Assembly (NCBI GenBank): GCA_016840515.1
Contig: JAEOSF010000004.1
Coordinates: forward strand, 37,114-101,113
Reading direction: 5' to 3'
Length of the DNA stretch: 64,000 bases
Source of the DNA: Candidatus Borrarchaeum yapensis
GTDB lineage: Archaea > Asgardarchaeota > Sifarchaeia > Borrarchaeales > Borrarchaeaceae
Numbering within the stretch: the first letter of the stretch is position 1; each line of letters opens with the position of its first letter. Of this stretch, positions 17,429 to 25,540 are shown piece after piece. Under the pieces are notes generated by a model that worked only from the letters and a program-made list of their open reading frames with translations, ran no database searches and had not been told where the DNA came from. A program made the translations under genes and the position numbers.

Positions 17429-19216
17429 TTATCGTATTTCTTCACGTAGTTCTAGAATTATTCGGTCTATTTCTCGCATTGACTTTTGCAAATCGTGGGC
17501 ATAATCCTTTCTAAGACGCTCATAAGTAGTTCGTGTAATTTTCTTGCGCCTATATCTTTCAATTAAACGCTTTGTGTTTTCGCGTACACTATCAATTTCA
17601 GTTTCTTTCACTTCAATTTTGTTGATCGACTCAGCATATCGTCCGCCAAGATTAATCATTTCACGCTTAGAGTTTAGCAATTTCTTTGTAATATCTGCAA
17701 GTTTATCTTCATAGAGTTTCTTACGTTTGGCATAATCGAATTTTTTAATCTTCTTTCGCTTCAAATCTTGAGCCAGCTGCCTTAATTCCAATTGAAGTGC
17801 CGTCTTTTCATCGTAGAGCGAACAAAATGTTTTAACAATAGGTATCGCAGGTGCAGGGAGCACTTCAGGCCGGGTACTTGGCAATAGAAAAGGTCGTATA
17901 TACCTACTACTTATTACATAAAGCAAAGCAATAATTCCTACAACAAAAGAGAGAAGAAGACCGCGTGAATACATGAATATCTCAGGGAAAGTATACTCGA
18001 CATATATATATCCGAATGCGATCGCCGCGTTTTGCCCGCTTGCTTGTAAAACATATGCTGTTTTACCGTTAGTTTGATAGGTTGAATTGATATTATAAGG
18101 TCGAGCGGTTTTAAAGGAACTGCCTTGTGGAAGAATAACTGTTAACTTGAATGAATCCACAGGAATATCACTAGCCGAATAACTCCATGTTTTGAGAACA
18201 TACCTTCCGTTCTCAATTTGGGTGTAATTCTCAAGACCAACGCGATAATTCAACCAGAACGAATATTCCTCTCCTCCTCCACCTACACGATATCTCAGGT
18301 TTAATGTAATGTTTACAGGCTTTTCAAGATCAACAGATTCAACTGTACTAATTGAAAGGTTACCTACAGAATCGTAAGCACGAATCTGATCAGCGCCTGG
18401 TGGGAGTGAGATTTTGATTCCCTTTACATTCGTTTGATTTAAACCCACATTTTTTAGAGTTTGTGCCTCTCTTACGTAGATATAGCCCCACGGATCGATT
18501 TCTAATTCTCTTTGAGCAGTAATGAATTTTAATAGTGGATTGTTGCTTTGATATCTCACAAAGAATAGTTCACTTAAAGCAAGCTCCTTTATGTCTTCCT
18601 TTGAATAAATAATTTTACCACCTGTAATTTCGTCAGGCATTGGATTAAATTCGAGAGTACCAGGCACATTAATACCATCGAAAAACTTGACATTTATCGT
18701 TGCTTCTTCTGTGAAATAGGGTGAAATAGGGTAAAGACGAAATGTAGTTTGGAGATACTGGGTCGTAGCAGTACTTCCTATTTTGTCTGGCTTAATCGAA
18801 TTAGCGAGCGCAGTTACAACTATAAAAGAATATGACTCGGAGGATTCAACAGATTTAGTATAGATGAGCGGCTGATAAATGAAATTTCCTTCGGTTGTCC
18901 TATTTCCCATAGCTAAAGCTGTGCGGTTTGCATCATAAGCTGATAAATGAAATATTTTGTTAGAATCTTCATTTAAAAAGACAATTTCACTCCCGTTGAT
19001 TGCCTTCTTTGCCTCTATCGTATAATTATCCTTTATAACAATTAAACCGTATTGTGTGATTGTGACTTCCCGCTCAACATTTTTATTGATTAAATCTTCG
19101 CTGGCGGCAATAGAAACCTCTTTTGTTACAGGAGATGCCGTTGATGGAAGAGTGCTGATGATTGAAAAAATGAAAGTCACTAAGATTAACATAATGAGAA
19201 TTCTTCTCAGTCTCAC
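17429..19216 (-). CDS. Secreted or membrane-anchored protein with C-terminal cytoplasmic coiled coil, unknown
   Basis: 595 residues. It has an N-terminal signal peptide (RRILIMLILVTFIFSIISTL, about residues 4-25), a beta-rich extracytoplasmic region to about residue 415 (repeated NxT/S sites suit N-glycosylation), and one transmembrane helix (LLLSFVVGIIALLYVIS). A basic, heptad-rich cytoplasmic tail of about 150 residues follows (LRQLAQDLKRKKIKKFDYA, RYRRKKITRTTYERL). The topology resembles a surface receptor or cell-envelope anchor. I recognise no named family. The same external-beta, helix, internal-alpha plan recurs in the protein at 49828-50985. Confidence 0.7.
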   Translation of the reverse strand: MRLRRILIMLILVTFIFSIISTLPSTASPVTKEVSIAASEDLINKNVEREVTITQYGLIVIKDNYTIEAKKAINGSEIVFLNEDSNKIFHLSAYDANRTALAMGNRTTEGNFIYQPLIYTKSVESSESYSFIVVTALANSIKPDKIGSTATTQYLQTTFRLYPISPYFTEEATINVKFFDGINVPGTLEFNPMPDEITGGKIIYSKEDIKELALSELFFVRYQSNNPLLKFITAQRELEIDPWGYIYVREAQTLKNVGLNQTNVKGIKISLPPGADQIRAYDSVGNLSISTVESVDLEKPVNITLNLRYRVGGGGEEYSFWLNYRVGLENYTQIENGRYVLKTWSYSASDIPVDSFKLTVILPQGSSFKTARPYNINSTYQTNGKTAYVLQASGQNAAIAFGYIYVEYTFPEIFMYSRGLLLSFVVGIIALLYVISSRYIRPFLLPSTRPEVLPAPAIPIVKTFCSLYDEKTALQLELRQLAQDLKRKKIKKFDYAKRKKLYEDKLADITKKLLNSKREMINLGGRYAESINKIEVKETEIDSVRENTKRLIERYRRKKITRTTYERLRKDYAHDLQKSMREIDRIILELREEIR

Positions 19217-19340
19217 CCATTTACACGTCCGCTTTAGGTTTAATTAGTGGATTAGTTCTCAGTTTTGTAATTAAAAACATTTCGTAACATAATGAAATAA
19301 CACTCACATCATCTGATTTATAAAAAACGCAGTTGCAAAA

Positions 19341-20117
19341 CTATCCCTTTGGAATTTTGAAGTCATCAGGAACTTCTTTGAATATCTTAGCTGGAACACC
19401 CGTCACAATCGTCCTTGGTGGTACATCTCTTGTAACAACAGCACCAGCACCAACAATAGCTCCTTTACCTACCCTGACCCCAGGGAGAATTGTAGCGTTG
19501 GCGCCTATACTCGAACCTGCTTCAATAGTAGGCCCCGTTAGATCATATTCCTTTCTCATGACGTATTTATCATTAGTAAGCGTACAACGAGGACCTAAGA
19601 ATACATTATCTTCAATAGTGGTGTATTTAGGGATATACACGCCACTTTGTATGGAAACACGATCTCCAATTTTTACGTTTCCGTCAACAATAGTCCCTGT
19701 CCCGATTAGGCTATGTTCACCTACTTCTGTTTCTTCTCTAAGCATTACATTATGACCCAATTTAGTATAATCTCCGATCGTCACACTGCAGTAAATAACA
19801 ACTCCAGAACGAATTATGACGTTTTTTCCGATCTGAACTTTTTCGCCCATAACACGATGGAAAACTTCACTTGATCTCATAATCAAATCTAACTGTGCTA
19901 TGTCAGGATGACCGATGACGACGTTATCGCCAATATAAGTGGCATCTCCAATTTCGGTTTTTTCGTAAATCACAACATTCTGACATAGGCGAACCTTTTT
20001 GTTTAACTTGATTTTGCCTATGAGAACACAAAAAGGACCAATGGTTACTTCATCATCGTATTGTACCTTCTTATCAACAAATGCTGTATAGTGGATTTTT
20101 GCCGATTGCGCACCCAT
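19341..20117 (-). CDS. Left-handed beta-helix (hexapeptide) acyltransferase
   Basis: 258 residues built almost wholly of hexapeptide repeats (I-G-x-x-x-x / V-x-I-G type) from about residue 15 to 245. It ends in [26 protein letters not shown], the signature of sugar O- or N-acetyltransferases such as WbbJ/WlbB. It probably acetylates a nucleotide sugar for the surface-glycan pathway at 4-15 kb, although it lies several kilobases away. The repeat-rich trimeric fold is certain; the acceptor is not. Confidence 0.85.
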   Translation of the reverse strand: MGAQSAKIHYTAFVDKKVQYDDEVTIGPFCVLIGKIKLNKKVRLCQNVVIYEKTEIGDATYIGDNVVIGHPDIAQLDLIMRSSEVFHRVMGEKVQIGKNVIIRSGVVIYCSVTIGDYTKLGHNVMLREETEVGEHSLIGTGTIVDGNVKIGDRVSIQSGVYIPKYTTIEDNVFLGPRCTLTNDKYVMRKEYDLTGPTIEAGSSIGANATILPGVRVGKGAIVGAGAVVTRDVPPRTIVTGVPAKIFKEVPDDFKIPKG

Positions 20118-20502
20118 TTGGTCACCAACATCAGCGTATGGTTGCTAAGGTGATACCGCACCCTTAATCAAATGAAAAATGTTTTGGATCACCTCTCAAA
20201 CTCATATAGGTATTTGTCAATATAAGCACGAATAATAGTAAGGTGGTATTAAATATTGATGTTTATTAATAAGAAAATTGTTAACGCGTATGAGTAATAG
20301 AGTGAGGATGTTTATAACCATTCGCAAGAAGACCCCCAACACATGAGGGATAGTTTGCGATGAATTGTTTCACTTTTACAAGGGTCTCCCTCTTGCTTAA
20401 ATAACTAAGCGCTGCTATTTATCTATTGTTAATATTAATTTTAGTCAAGGTACTCACAAAAATGAAAATCATTCACTACAAAAATGATCGCGGCGTTTGA
20501 AC
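20118..20502. other. Gene-free stretch upstream of TnpB; probable left end of the element
   Basis: No coding region is credible here. A hairpin at 20314-20365 pairs CGCAA with TTGCG and CCC with GGG. A longer imperfect inverted repeat links gcaagaagaccc (about 20319-20330) with gggtctccctcttgc (about 20383-20397). Subterminal hairpins are usual at IS200/IS605 left ends, which suggests the element begins in this stretch. The exact boundary is not visible. Confidence 0.35.
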
Positions 20503-21816
20503 ATGCGACTAGTCTATAAGTTTCGCTATCCACGATCTAAACACCTGGATTTGCTAGCTCATATCTCTAAAAATCTCTATAACGAAGCTAATTACATCGT
20601 CAGGCAAGAATTTTTCGCCAATGGTATCTGGATTCGCTACTACCAATTAAATATGTTGTTGAAAGCGTCTTCTCGTAACTACAAGTTACTAAAAGCACAA
20701 ACCTCACAACAGATTCTTAAAGTAGTGGACAAGAATTGGGCGTTGTTTTTTAAGGCGATCAAAGACTGGAAACAGCATCCAGAAAAATATAAGGGGCGAC
20801 CACGCATACCTCGCTACCAGGATAAAGACGGTTATTTCATGCTGATTTTCACAAACCAGAATTCTAAAATCATAAATAATAATTGCGAGCTCGTCATAAC
20901 TATGTCACGCAGTTTTAAAGACGCCTACCCACAGTGTAAAGAGCCTCTCCGTATTGCGATCCCACACTACCCCAACAAAGACTTCTCTTCATCTTATCAG
21001 CAAGTCAGAATTTTATCAAGGCGAAAGTATTTTGAAATTGAGATTGTGTATCACGAAAAAGAAGTAGCAAATCCAAACTTAGATAAAGACTGCTACCTTG
21101 CGATTGATCTAGGCGTTAACAATCTAGTAACTGCTGTTGAAAACAGAAATGTAAAGCCATTTATCATTTCAGGACGACTTTTAAAGTCGGTGAACCAGTT
21201 CTGGAACAAAAAGAAAACCAAGCTACAATCTGTAAAGGATAAACAACAACATAGGTATACACATCAACTTGATGACATCACTACCAACAGAAATAGTCTG
21301 GTATATGACTATCTGCACAAAGCCGCAAGATTTATCATCCAGTACTGCTTGGCAAACGGCATCGGGAACATTTGCGTGGGCGAATTAAAACACATCAAGG
21401 ACGGTGTGAATTTGGGTAAAAAGAATAACCAAAATTTCGTGAATATTCCCTTGCAGAAGTTCAAGCAGTTAATTATGTACAAAGCATCGCTGGCGGGCAT
21501 TAAAACACATGAGTTGAATGAGGCCTATACCTCCAAATGTAGTGCCCTCGATTTAGAAGCAATTAAAAAACACAAAAAATACTTAGGGCGGCGTATCACA
21601 CGCGGTTTGTTTAGAGGATCACACTATCTCTTAAATGCTGATGTGAATGGTGCACTCAACATCCTCAGAAAAGTAATCGGTGATGATTTCATCCGAAAGC
21701 TAGTCGATAGGGGCTGCTGGTTTCAGCCTGTGCGAATAAGGGACTTGATCCACACTTCGCACCAACAATTTGTTAACACAACTGGCGCAACTGGCGCAAC
21801 TTGCGTACCTTGTTAA
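20503..21816 (+). mobile_element. tnpB: IS200/IS605-type TnpB (RNA-guided nuclease), solitary
   Basis: About 437 residues from ATG 20503. An N-terminal OrfB helix-turn-helix-like region (KFRYPRSKHLDLLAHISKNLYNEANYI) precedes the RuvC-like nuclease. Its catalytic triad is visible: Asp in LAIDLGVNNLVTAVE (about residue 203), Glu in ICVGELKHIKDG (about residue 290) and Asp in LNADVNGALNIL (about residue 383). The YTSKCSALDLE...GRRITRGLFRG segment is the zinc-knuckle-degenerate variant of one TnpB subfamily. No tnpA lies beside it, so it is an orphan. The last dozen residues are encoded by 9-bp tandem repeats, so the C terminus reads into the element end. The triad looks intact and it may be active. 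Confidence 0.88.
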
Positions 21817-21824
21817 CCAAATTG
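21766..21824. repeat. Inverted repeat at the TnpB right end with 9-bp tandem repeats inside
   Basis: CAATTTGTTAAC (21766-21777) is inverted as GTTAACcAAATTG (21812-21824). Between them lie 2.5 tandem copies of a 9-mer (ACTGGCGCA, ACTGGCGCA, ACTTGCGTA). This hairpin covers the tnpB stop codon and ends six bases before the photolyase stop. It is a good candidate for the element right end and for part of the guide (omega) RNA scaffold that TnpB uses. Confidence 0.6.
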
Positions 21825-21829
21825 ATAAC

Positions 21830-23146
21830 CTAAGCCTTAATGTTGAATTTCGATTTAAGTCCATTATAACTCATGTACCGAATTTTTCCAAAGACTTTGC
21901 GCGATTTCCAAGCCCTGTCATGCACCCCTCCAATGCTCCATGCAATTCCTACATATCCATTGGGGTCTCGCCCGTCAAGTTCATATTTGTCATTAAGGTA
22001 AATAGCAATCTCTAAGGCTTTTTCAGGTGATTCTGTCCACTCCAATATTTTTTTTGCCCAATACATTCTCATATAACCATGCATTTTCCCTGTTTGAACC
22101 ATTTCTATTTGTGCAGTATTCCAGGCATCATCATGAGTTCGGGCATTTTCAAATTCATCCAAAGAGTAGATATAATCTCTTGGGTCATTTTGATGTTCAT
22201 TGAGGGTTTTTGTTGCCCAGTTAGGAAAGCCCTCGAACGAATCATAATTTGGATTATAGAAACAGAAATTATCTGAAAGTTCGCGTCGTACAATAAGTTC
22301 CTCTAAAAACGCGTCTTTCGATTCTTTATCTATACTGTTCTGTTGGACTTCAAGAGCTATTCTTTGTGCAGATATTTGACCGAAATGGAGATATGGTGAA
22401 AGATTGGAGTGTCCTTTTTTTGTAGGATCATTTCTTATCTGATTATAAACTGATAATTTGTTCTCCAAGAAATCATAAAGGACTTGTAAAGCCGATTTTT
22501 CCCCAGGCTTAATCCAGTCGATCTCTGAAACAGTTCGATCCACTCTTGGTGTTTTTAAAATATCTTTCCAGTCATTTTTTATGATTTCTGCTTTCCAAGA
22601 AATAGGATGTTTTTGGAGTTTCGGCATTTCTTCTAACCATTCTTGTAATGCACGATGAATCTTCGGTCGAAATGTGTAGGCGGCATATTCCTGTTTTGGC
22701 GATGCTATCCAACAAGGAACTATGTTATGGGCGTCAACTTCATAAAAAGGGATGTCAATTTTATTTCTAACACTGCTATTCCAAATTCTTTTAATGTGCA
22801 GAGGACAAAAATCTGTGATTAGTGCGCCAATTTCATATTCTGACACAAATTTGGGGATTTCTTCTTCTGGAGACCCTGTAAGCATGTAAAAAGGGATATT
22901 TTTTTCTGTCAAGTTTTTCTCTAGTTCTTTCAAACCTTTAAGCATGAAATCATATTGTCTAATAGTCGCCCCTAGAAATTGAGGCACTAAGCAAAAAACG
23001 ACTACCAAGGGTTGTTTTAATGCTAACTCTTGGGAGAATAATAACGCCCAGTTATCATTTACACGTTGGTCGCGGCACATCCAATAAACAACTGGACCTA
23101 CCTTCTTTTTATTCTTCTGTAAAATTCGAATTCTTTTTTGATTCAT
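21830..23146 (-). CDS. phr: Class II CPD DNA photolyase
   Basis: 438 residues. It repairs cyclobutane pyrimidine dimers with light and FAD. The N-terminal antenna domain starts [20 protein letters not shown]. The FAD-binding domain has the class II signature [13 protein letters not shown] and [24 protein letters not shown] followed by HDRAW...FGKIRYMS (about residues 380-428). The C terminus ends SKFNIKA, a few residues shorter than the usual class II tail, right where the TnpB element's right-end repeat begins. The insertion may have trimmed it. Function is probably kept because all FAD-site motifs are present. Confidence 0.93.
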   Translation of the reverse strand: MNQKRIRILQKNKKKVGPVVYWMCRDQRVNDNWALLFSQELALKQPLVVVFCLVPQFLGATIRQYDFMLKGLKELEKNLTEKNIPFYMLTGSPEEEIPKFVSEYEIGALITDFCPLHIKRIWNSSVRNKIDIPFYEVDAHNIVPCWIASPKQEYAAYTFRPKIHRALQEWLEEMPKLQKHPISWKAEIIKNDWKDILKTPRVDRTVSEIDWIKPGEKSALQVLYDFLENKLSVYNQIRNDPTKKGHSNLSPYLHFGQISAQRIALEVQQNSIDKESKDAFLEELIVRRELSDNFCFYNPNYDSFEGFPNWATKTLNEHQNDPRDYIYSLDEFENARTHDDAWNTAQIEMVQTGKMHGYMRMYWAKKILEWTESPEKALEIAIYLNDKYELDGRDPNGYVGIAWSIGGVHDRAWKSRKVFGKIRYMSYNGLKSKFNIKA

Positions 23147-23288
23147 GCTAGGACTCCCAGAATTTCTCTAGAAATTCATTAGCGATGACAGGGTATTTGC
23201 TTAATTTGTCTTTTCCCGTACATTCCATTGCAGGATCATAACAGTATTCGCGAGTTTTTATCAAAAAATCACTATGTTATTTTTGAAG

Positions 23289-25166
23289 TTACATTCTCGA
23301 TGGGGCAACAATTCCCATCAGTTGCAAGGCATTTCTTAGCACGATTCTAACACTATTAACAAATAATAAACGTAAATTCCTCAATTCATCGGTTTCGGCT
23401 GCTAATACCGGTATAGAGGCATAAAATGAGTTAAATACTGCTGCGAGGTTATTTGCGTACTCACATACAAGGTCTGGTCGCAATTCTTCAGCAGCTTTTG
23501 ATATAAGTTCTGGAAAGATTGCTAGTTTTTGAAAGAGAAGTTTTTCTAATTCTTTTTCTACTAGATTATATTTGGCTGTTTTAGGAAGTGCTCCTGCTTT
23601 CTTAAGGATATTGCATGCTCTTGCATGAGCATACTGAATGAATGGGCCGCTATTTTGCTCGAAATCAAGCACTTTGTTCCAAGTGAATGTTACCAATTTT
23701 GTAGGCACTGCGTTTAGTAACGAATATTTAACAGCTCCAATCCCAACTTGTTCGGCAATGCTTCTTTTCTCATCTTCAGCTAAATTTGGTGAACGAGTGT
23801 TTACTTCATCTAAAGCTCGAGCTGTTGCCTCATCTATCAGTTCGTCAAAACCAATATAACGTCCCCGTCGACTTGACATTTTGAATTCTGGAAGTTTAAC
23901 GAGTTCATAAGCATAGTGAATTTGCCGACTACCGTCTTCACCTAATACATATAGTGCTATTCTTATCTGAAGCTGGGGGAGCGTCTGTTCCTTCCCGATA
24001 ACGTTAATTACGCGATCTGATTGACCAAGTTTCCAAGAACTGTACGCTATGTCCCGTGTAGTATAAAGTGTAGTGCCATCAGATCTCATCAAAGTCAAGG
24101 GAGGGATTTCATGGTCTTCTTTGACACCAAGACTAGTTTTTAAATTAAGTGCAGTTGCAGCCTTCTCACAGTCGAATACCAATGCACTATCGATCTCTGT
24201 AACAAAAGGCGTCTTTTTTAGTTCGTTCAGAATCTTTTTGACACTTCCATCCCAGATGAACGAACTTTCCCAATCATAACTTTCGAAGGCAATATCAATC
24301 TTCTTGAAAGTCTCCTTAAACCCTCCGAGAACTAAATCTACAAGACTTCTGAAAAGTTGAACAGTTTTTTCATCACGATTTTCATAAAGAGATATAAGAG
24401 TCGATATTTCCGCATCTAAGTCGATATTTTCTGATTTATTACTAATCTGCTCGAAAATACTAGGCTGCGCCTTTTTTAATTCTTCTGCGATTGATTCCCA
24501 CTCAGTTAAGTCATTTTGTTCTTTTTTTGCCTTCTGAATTTCAGTTAGTGCATTTGTTATTGTGTAAATAGTTCCTACAAATTCGTCTGACTTCATGTCT
24601 GAAGGCTGAGTATCTACCATCTTTAGACCTTGTACACATATGGCAACCTGGCGACCAACATCATCGATATATATGTGAGAAAGAACATCATGGGATTGTG
24701 TTTTCAAAACTTTGACAAGTGAACTGCCTAGAATTGCATTTCGTGCATGACCAATGTGCAAAGGGGAATTCGGGTTTGGACTCAAGTACTCTACAATAAT
24801 TTTTTCCGTTTTTTCAGTCTCACTCTCTCCATAAGTTGTATCAAGAGTCTTAATTGAGCTGATAACCAGATCTGCAAAGGAATCATAATTTACAAAGAAA
24901 TTGAGATAACCTGCCCCTCCTATTACCACTTCGTTTATAAAACGTGAGTTTGAAAGGTCGATATTTTCAATGAGAATCTCTGCAAGTTCTCTTGGTTTTT
25001 TGTTTATTTTCTTTGCGACATGAAAAACAGGAATTGCCAATTCTCCAAACTCTAATTTGGCCGGAATTTCATGATTGAGTGTAACTGATACTTCTGGAAA
25101 GAGAGCTTGAAGAGTTTTCTGTGTAAGTGTTATACACTCTCCTGCGAATTGCCTATAGGGAGACAT
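23289..25166 (-). CDS. argS: Arginyl-tRNA synthetase
   Basis: 625 residues, class I. The N-terminal Add-1 tRNA-binding domain (about residues 1-115) is followed by the HIGH motif SPNPNSPLHIGHARNAILG (about residues 130-148), the Rossmann domain with ARDIAYSSWKLG, the KMSKS-equivalent region LPEFKMSSRRGRYI (about residue 425), and an alpha-helical anticodon-binding domain ending in RNALQLMGIVAPSRM. It charges tRNA-Arg. Three of its substrate tRNA genes are in this window. The ATG start is supported by conserved N-terminal length. Confidence 0.95.
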   Translation of the reverse strand: MSPYRQFAGECITLTQKTLQALFPEVSVTLNHEIPAKLEFGELAIPVFHVAKKINKKPRELAEILIENIDLSNSRFINEVVIGGAGYLNFFVNYDSFADLVISSIKTLDTTYGESETEKTEKIIVEYLSPNPNSPLHIGHARNAILGSSLVKVLKTQSHDVLSHIYIDDVGRQVAICVQGLKMVDTQPSDMKSDEFVGTIYTITNALTEIQKAKKEQNDLTEWESIAEELKKAQPSIFEQISNKSENIDLDAEISTLISLYENRDEKTVQLFRSLVDLVLGGFKETFKKIDIAFESYDWESSFIWDGSVKKILNELKKTPFVTEIDSALVFDCEKAATALNLKTSLGVKEDHEIPPLTLMRSDGTTLYTTRDIAYSSWKLGQSDRVINVIGKEQTLPQLQIRIALYVLGEDGSRQIHYAYELVKLPEFKMSSRRGRYIGFDELIDEATARALDEVNTRSPNLAEDEKRSIAEQVGIGAVKYSLLNAVPTKLVTFTWNKVLDFEQNSGPFIQYAHARACNILKKAGALPKTAKYNLVEKELEKLLFQKLAIFPELISKAAEELRPDLVCEYANNLAAVFNSFYASIPVLAAETDELRNLRLLFVNSVRIVLRNALQLMGIVAPSRM

Positions 25167-25254
25167 AATTATTACATCTGAACATCTGCTTTTTCAATAT
25201 TTCTTGAAAGATGAGTCAAATAGAAAGAAAAATCATTCAGAAAAAAGAAGAAAG

Positions 25255-25452
25255 TGGTGGGTCCGGCGGGCTTTTCGAAAAGAGCGGTTTGCTCAGAACA
25301 TTCGAACCCGCGATCTTCGGCTGCCGATAATAGCAAGAAACCGGCAGTCTCCGGCTATCTTAGGGCCGATTTGTATGGGACGAGGCCATATAAGGCCGGC
25401 GCCCCTCGGTCAGCACAATGAAGCGCTGCTAACCGGGCTAGGCCACGGACCC
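25255..25452 (-). tRNA. tRNA-Ile(UAU) with four introns
   Basis: Acceptor strands GGGTCCG and CGGACCC, A73 and encoded CCA. Four inserts each fit a BHB: D-loop 21/22 (25405-25429; CGGU:ACCG, bulges UAG and AGG), 37/38 (25357-25388; CUUA:UAAG, bulges UAU and AUA), variable loop 45/46 (25315-25348; inner helix CUGCCG:CGGCAG) and T-loop 59/60 (25272-25300; UUCG:CGAA). Removing 25, 32, 34 and 29 nt leaves exactly 78 nt. The mature arms are GCCT/GGGC, CCGGC-CTTATAA-GCCGG and GCGGG/CCCGC. The anticodon UAU reads AUA (Ile). The gene lies next to ileS. T-loop intron ends may shift by one base. Confidence 0.9.
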
Positions 25453-25540
25453 TCATTTAACGAATTATTGTGTGAGTTATTTAAAATCTTTCGATAACCT
25501 GTCTATTTACGTTACTTGAAATTTCTTCGGATCTCTGTTA

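Noticed and set aside
21766..21824. Tandem 9-mers that might be a CRISPR fragment.
   Set aside because: The units are too short, have no spacers and sit inside a transposon-end inverted repeat. I saw no CRISPR array in the window.
25204..25497. A 97-residue open frame across the tRNA-Ile locus.
   Set aside because: It lies over a full tRNA with four introns on the other strand and has no family resemblance.
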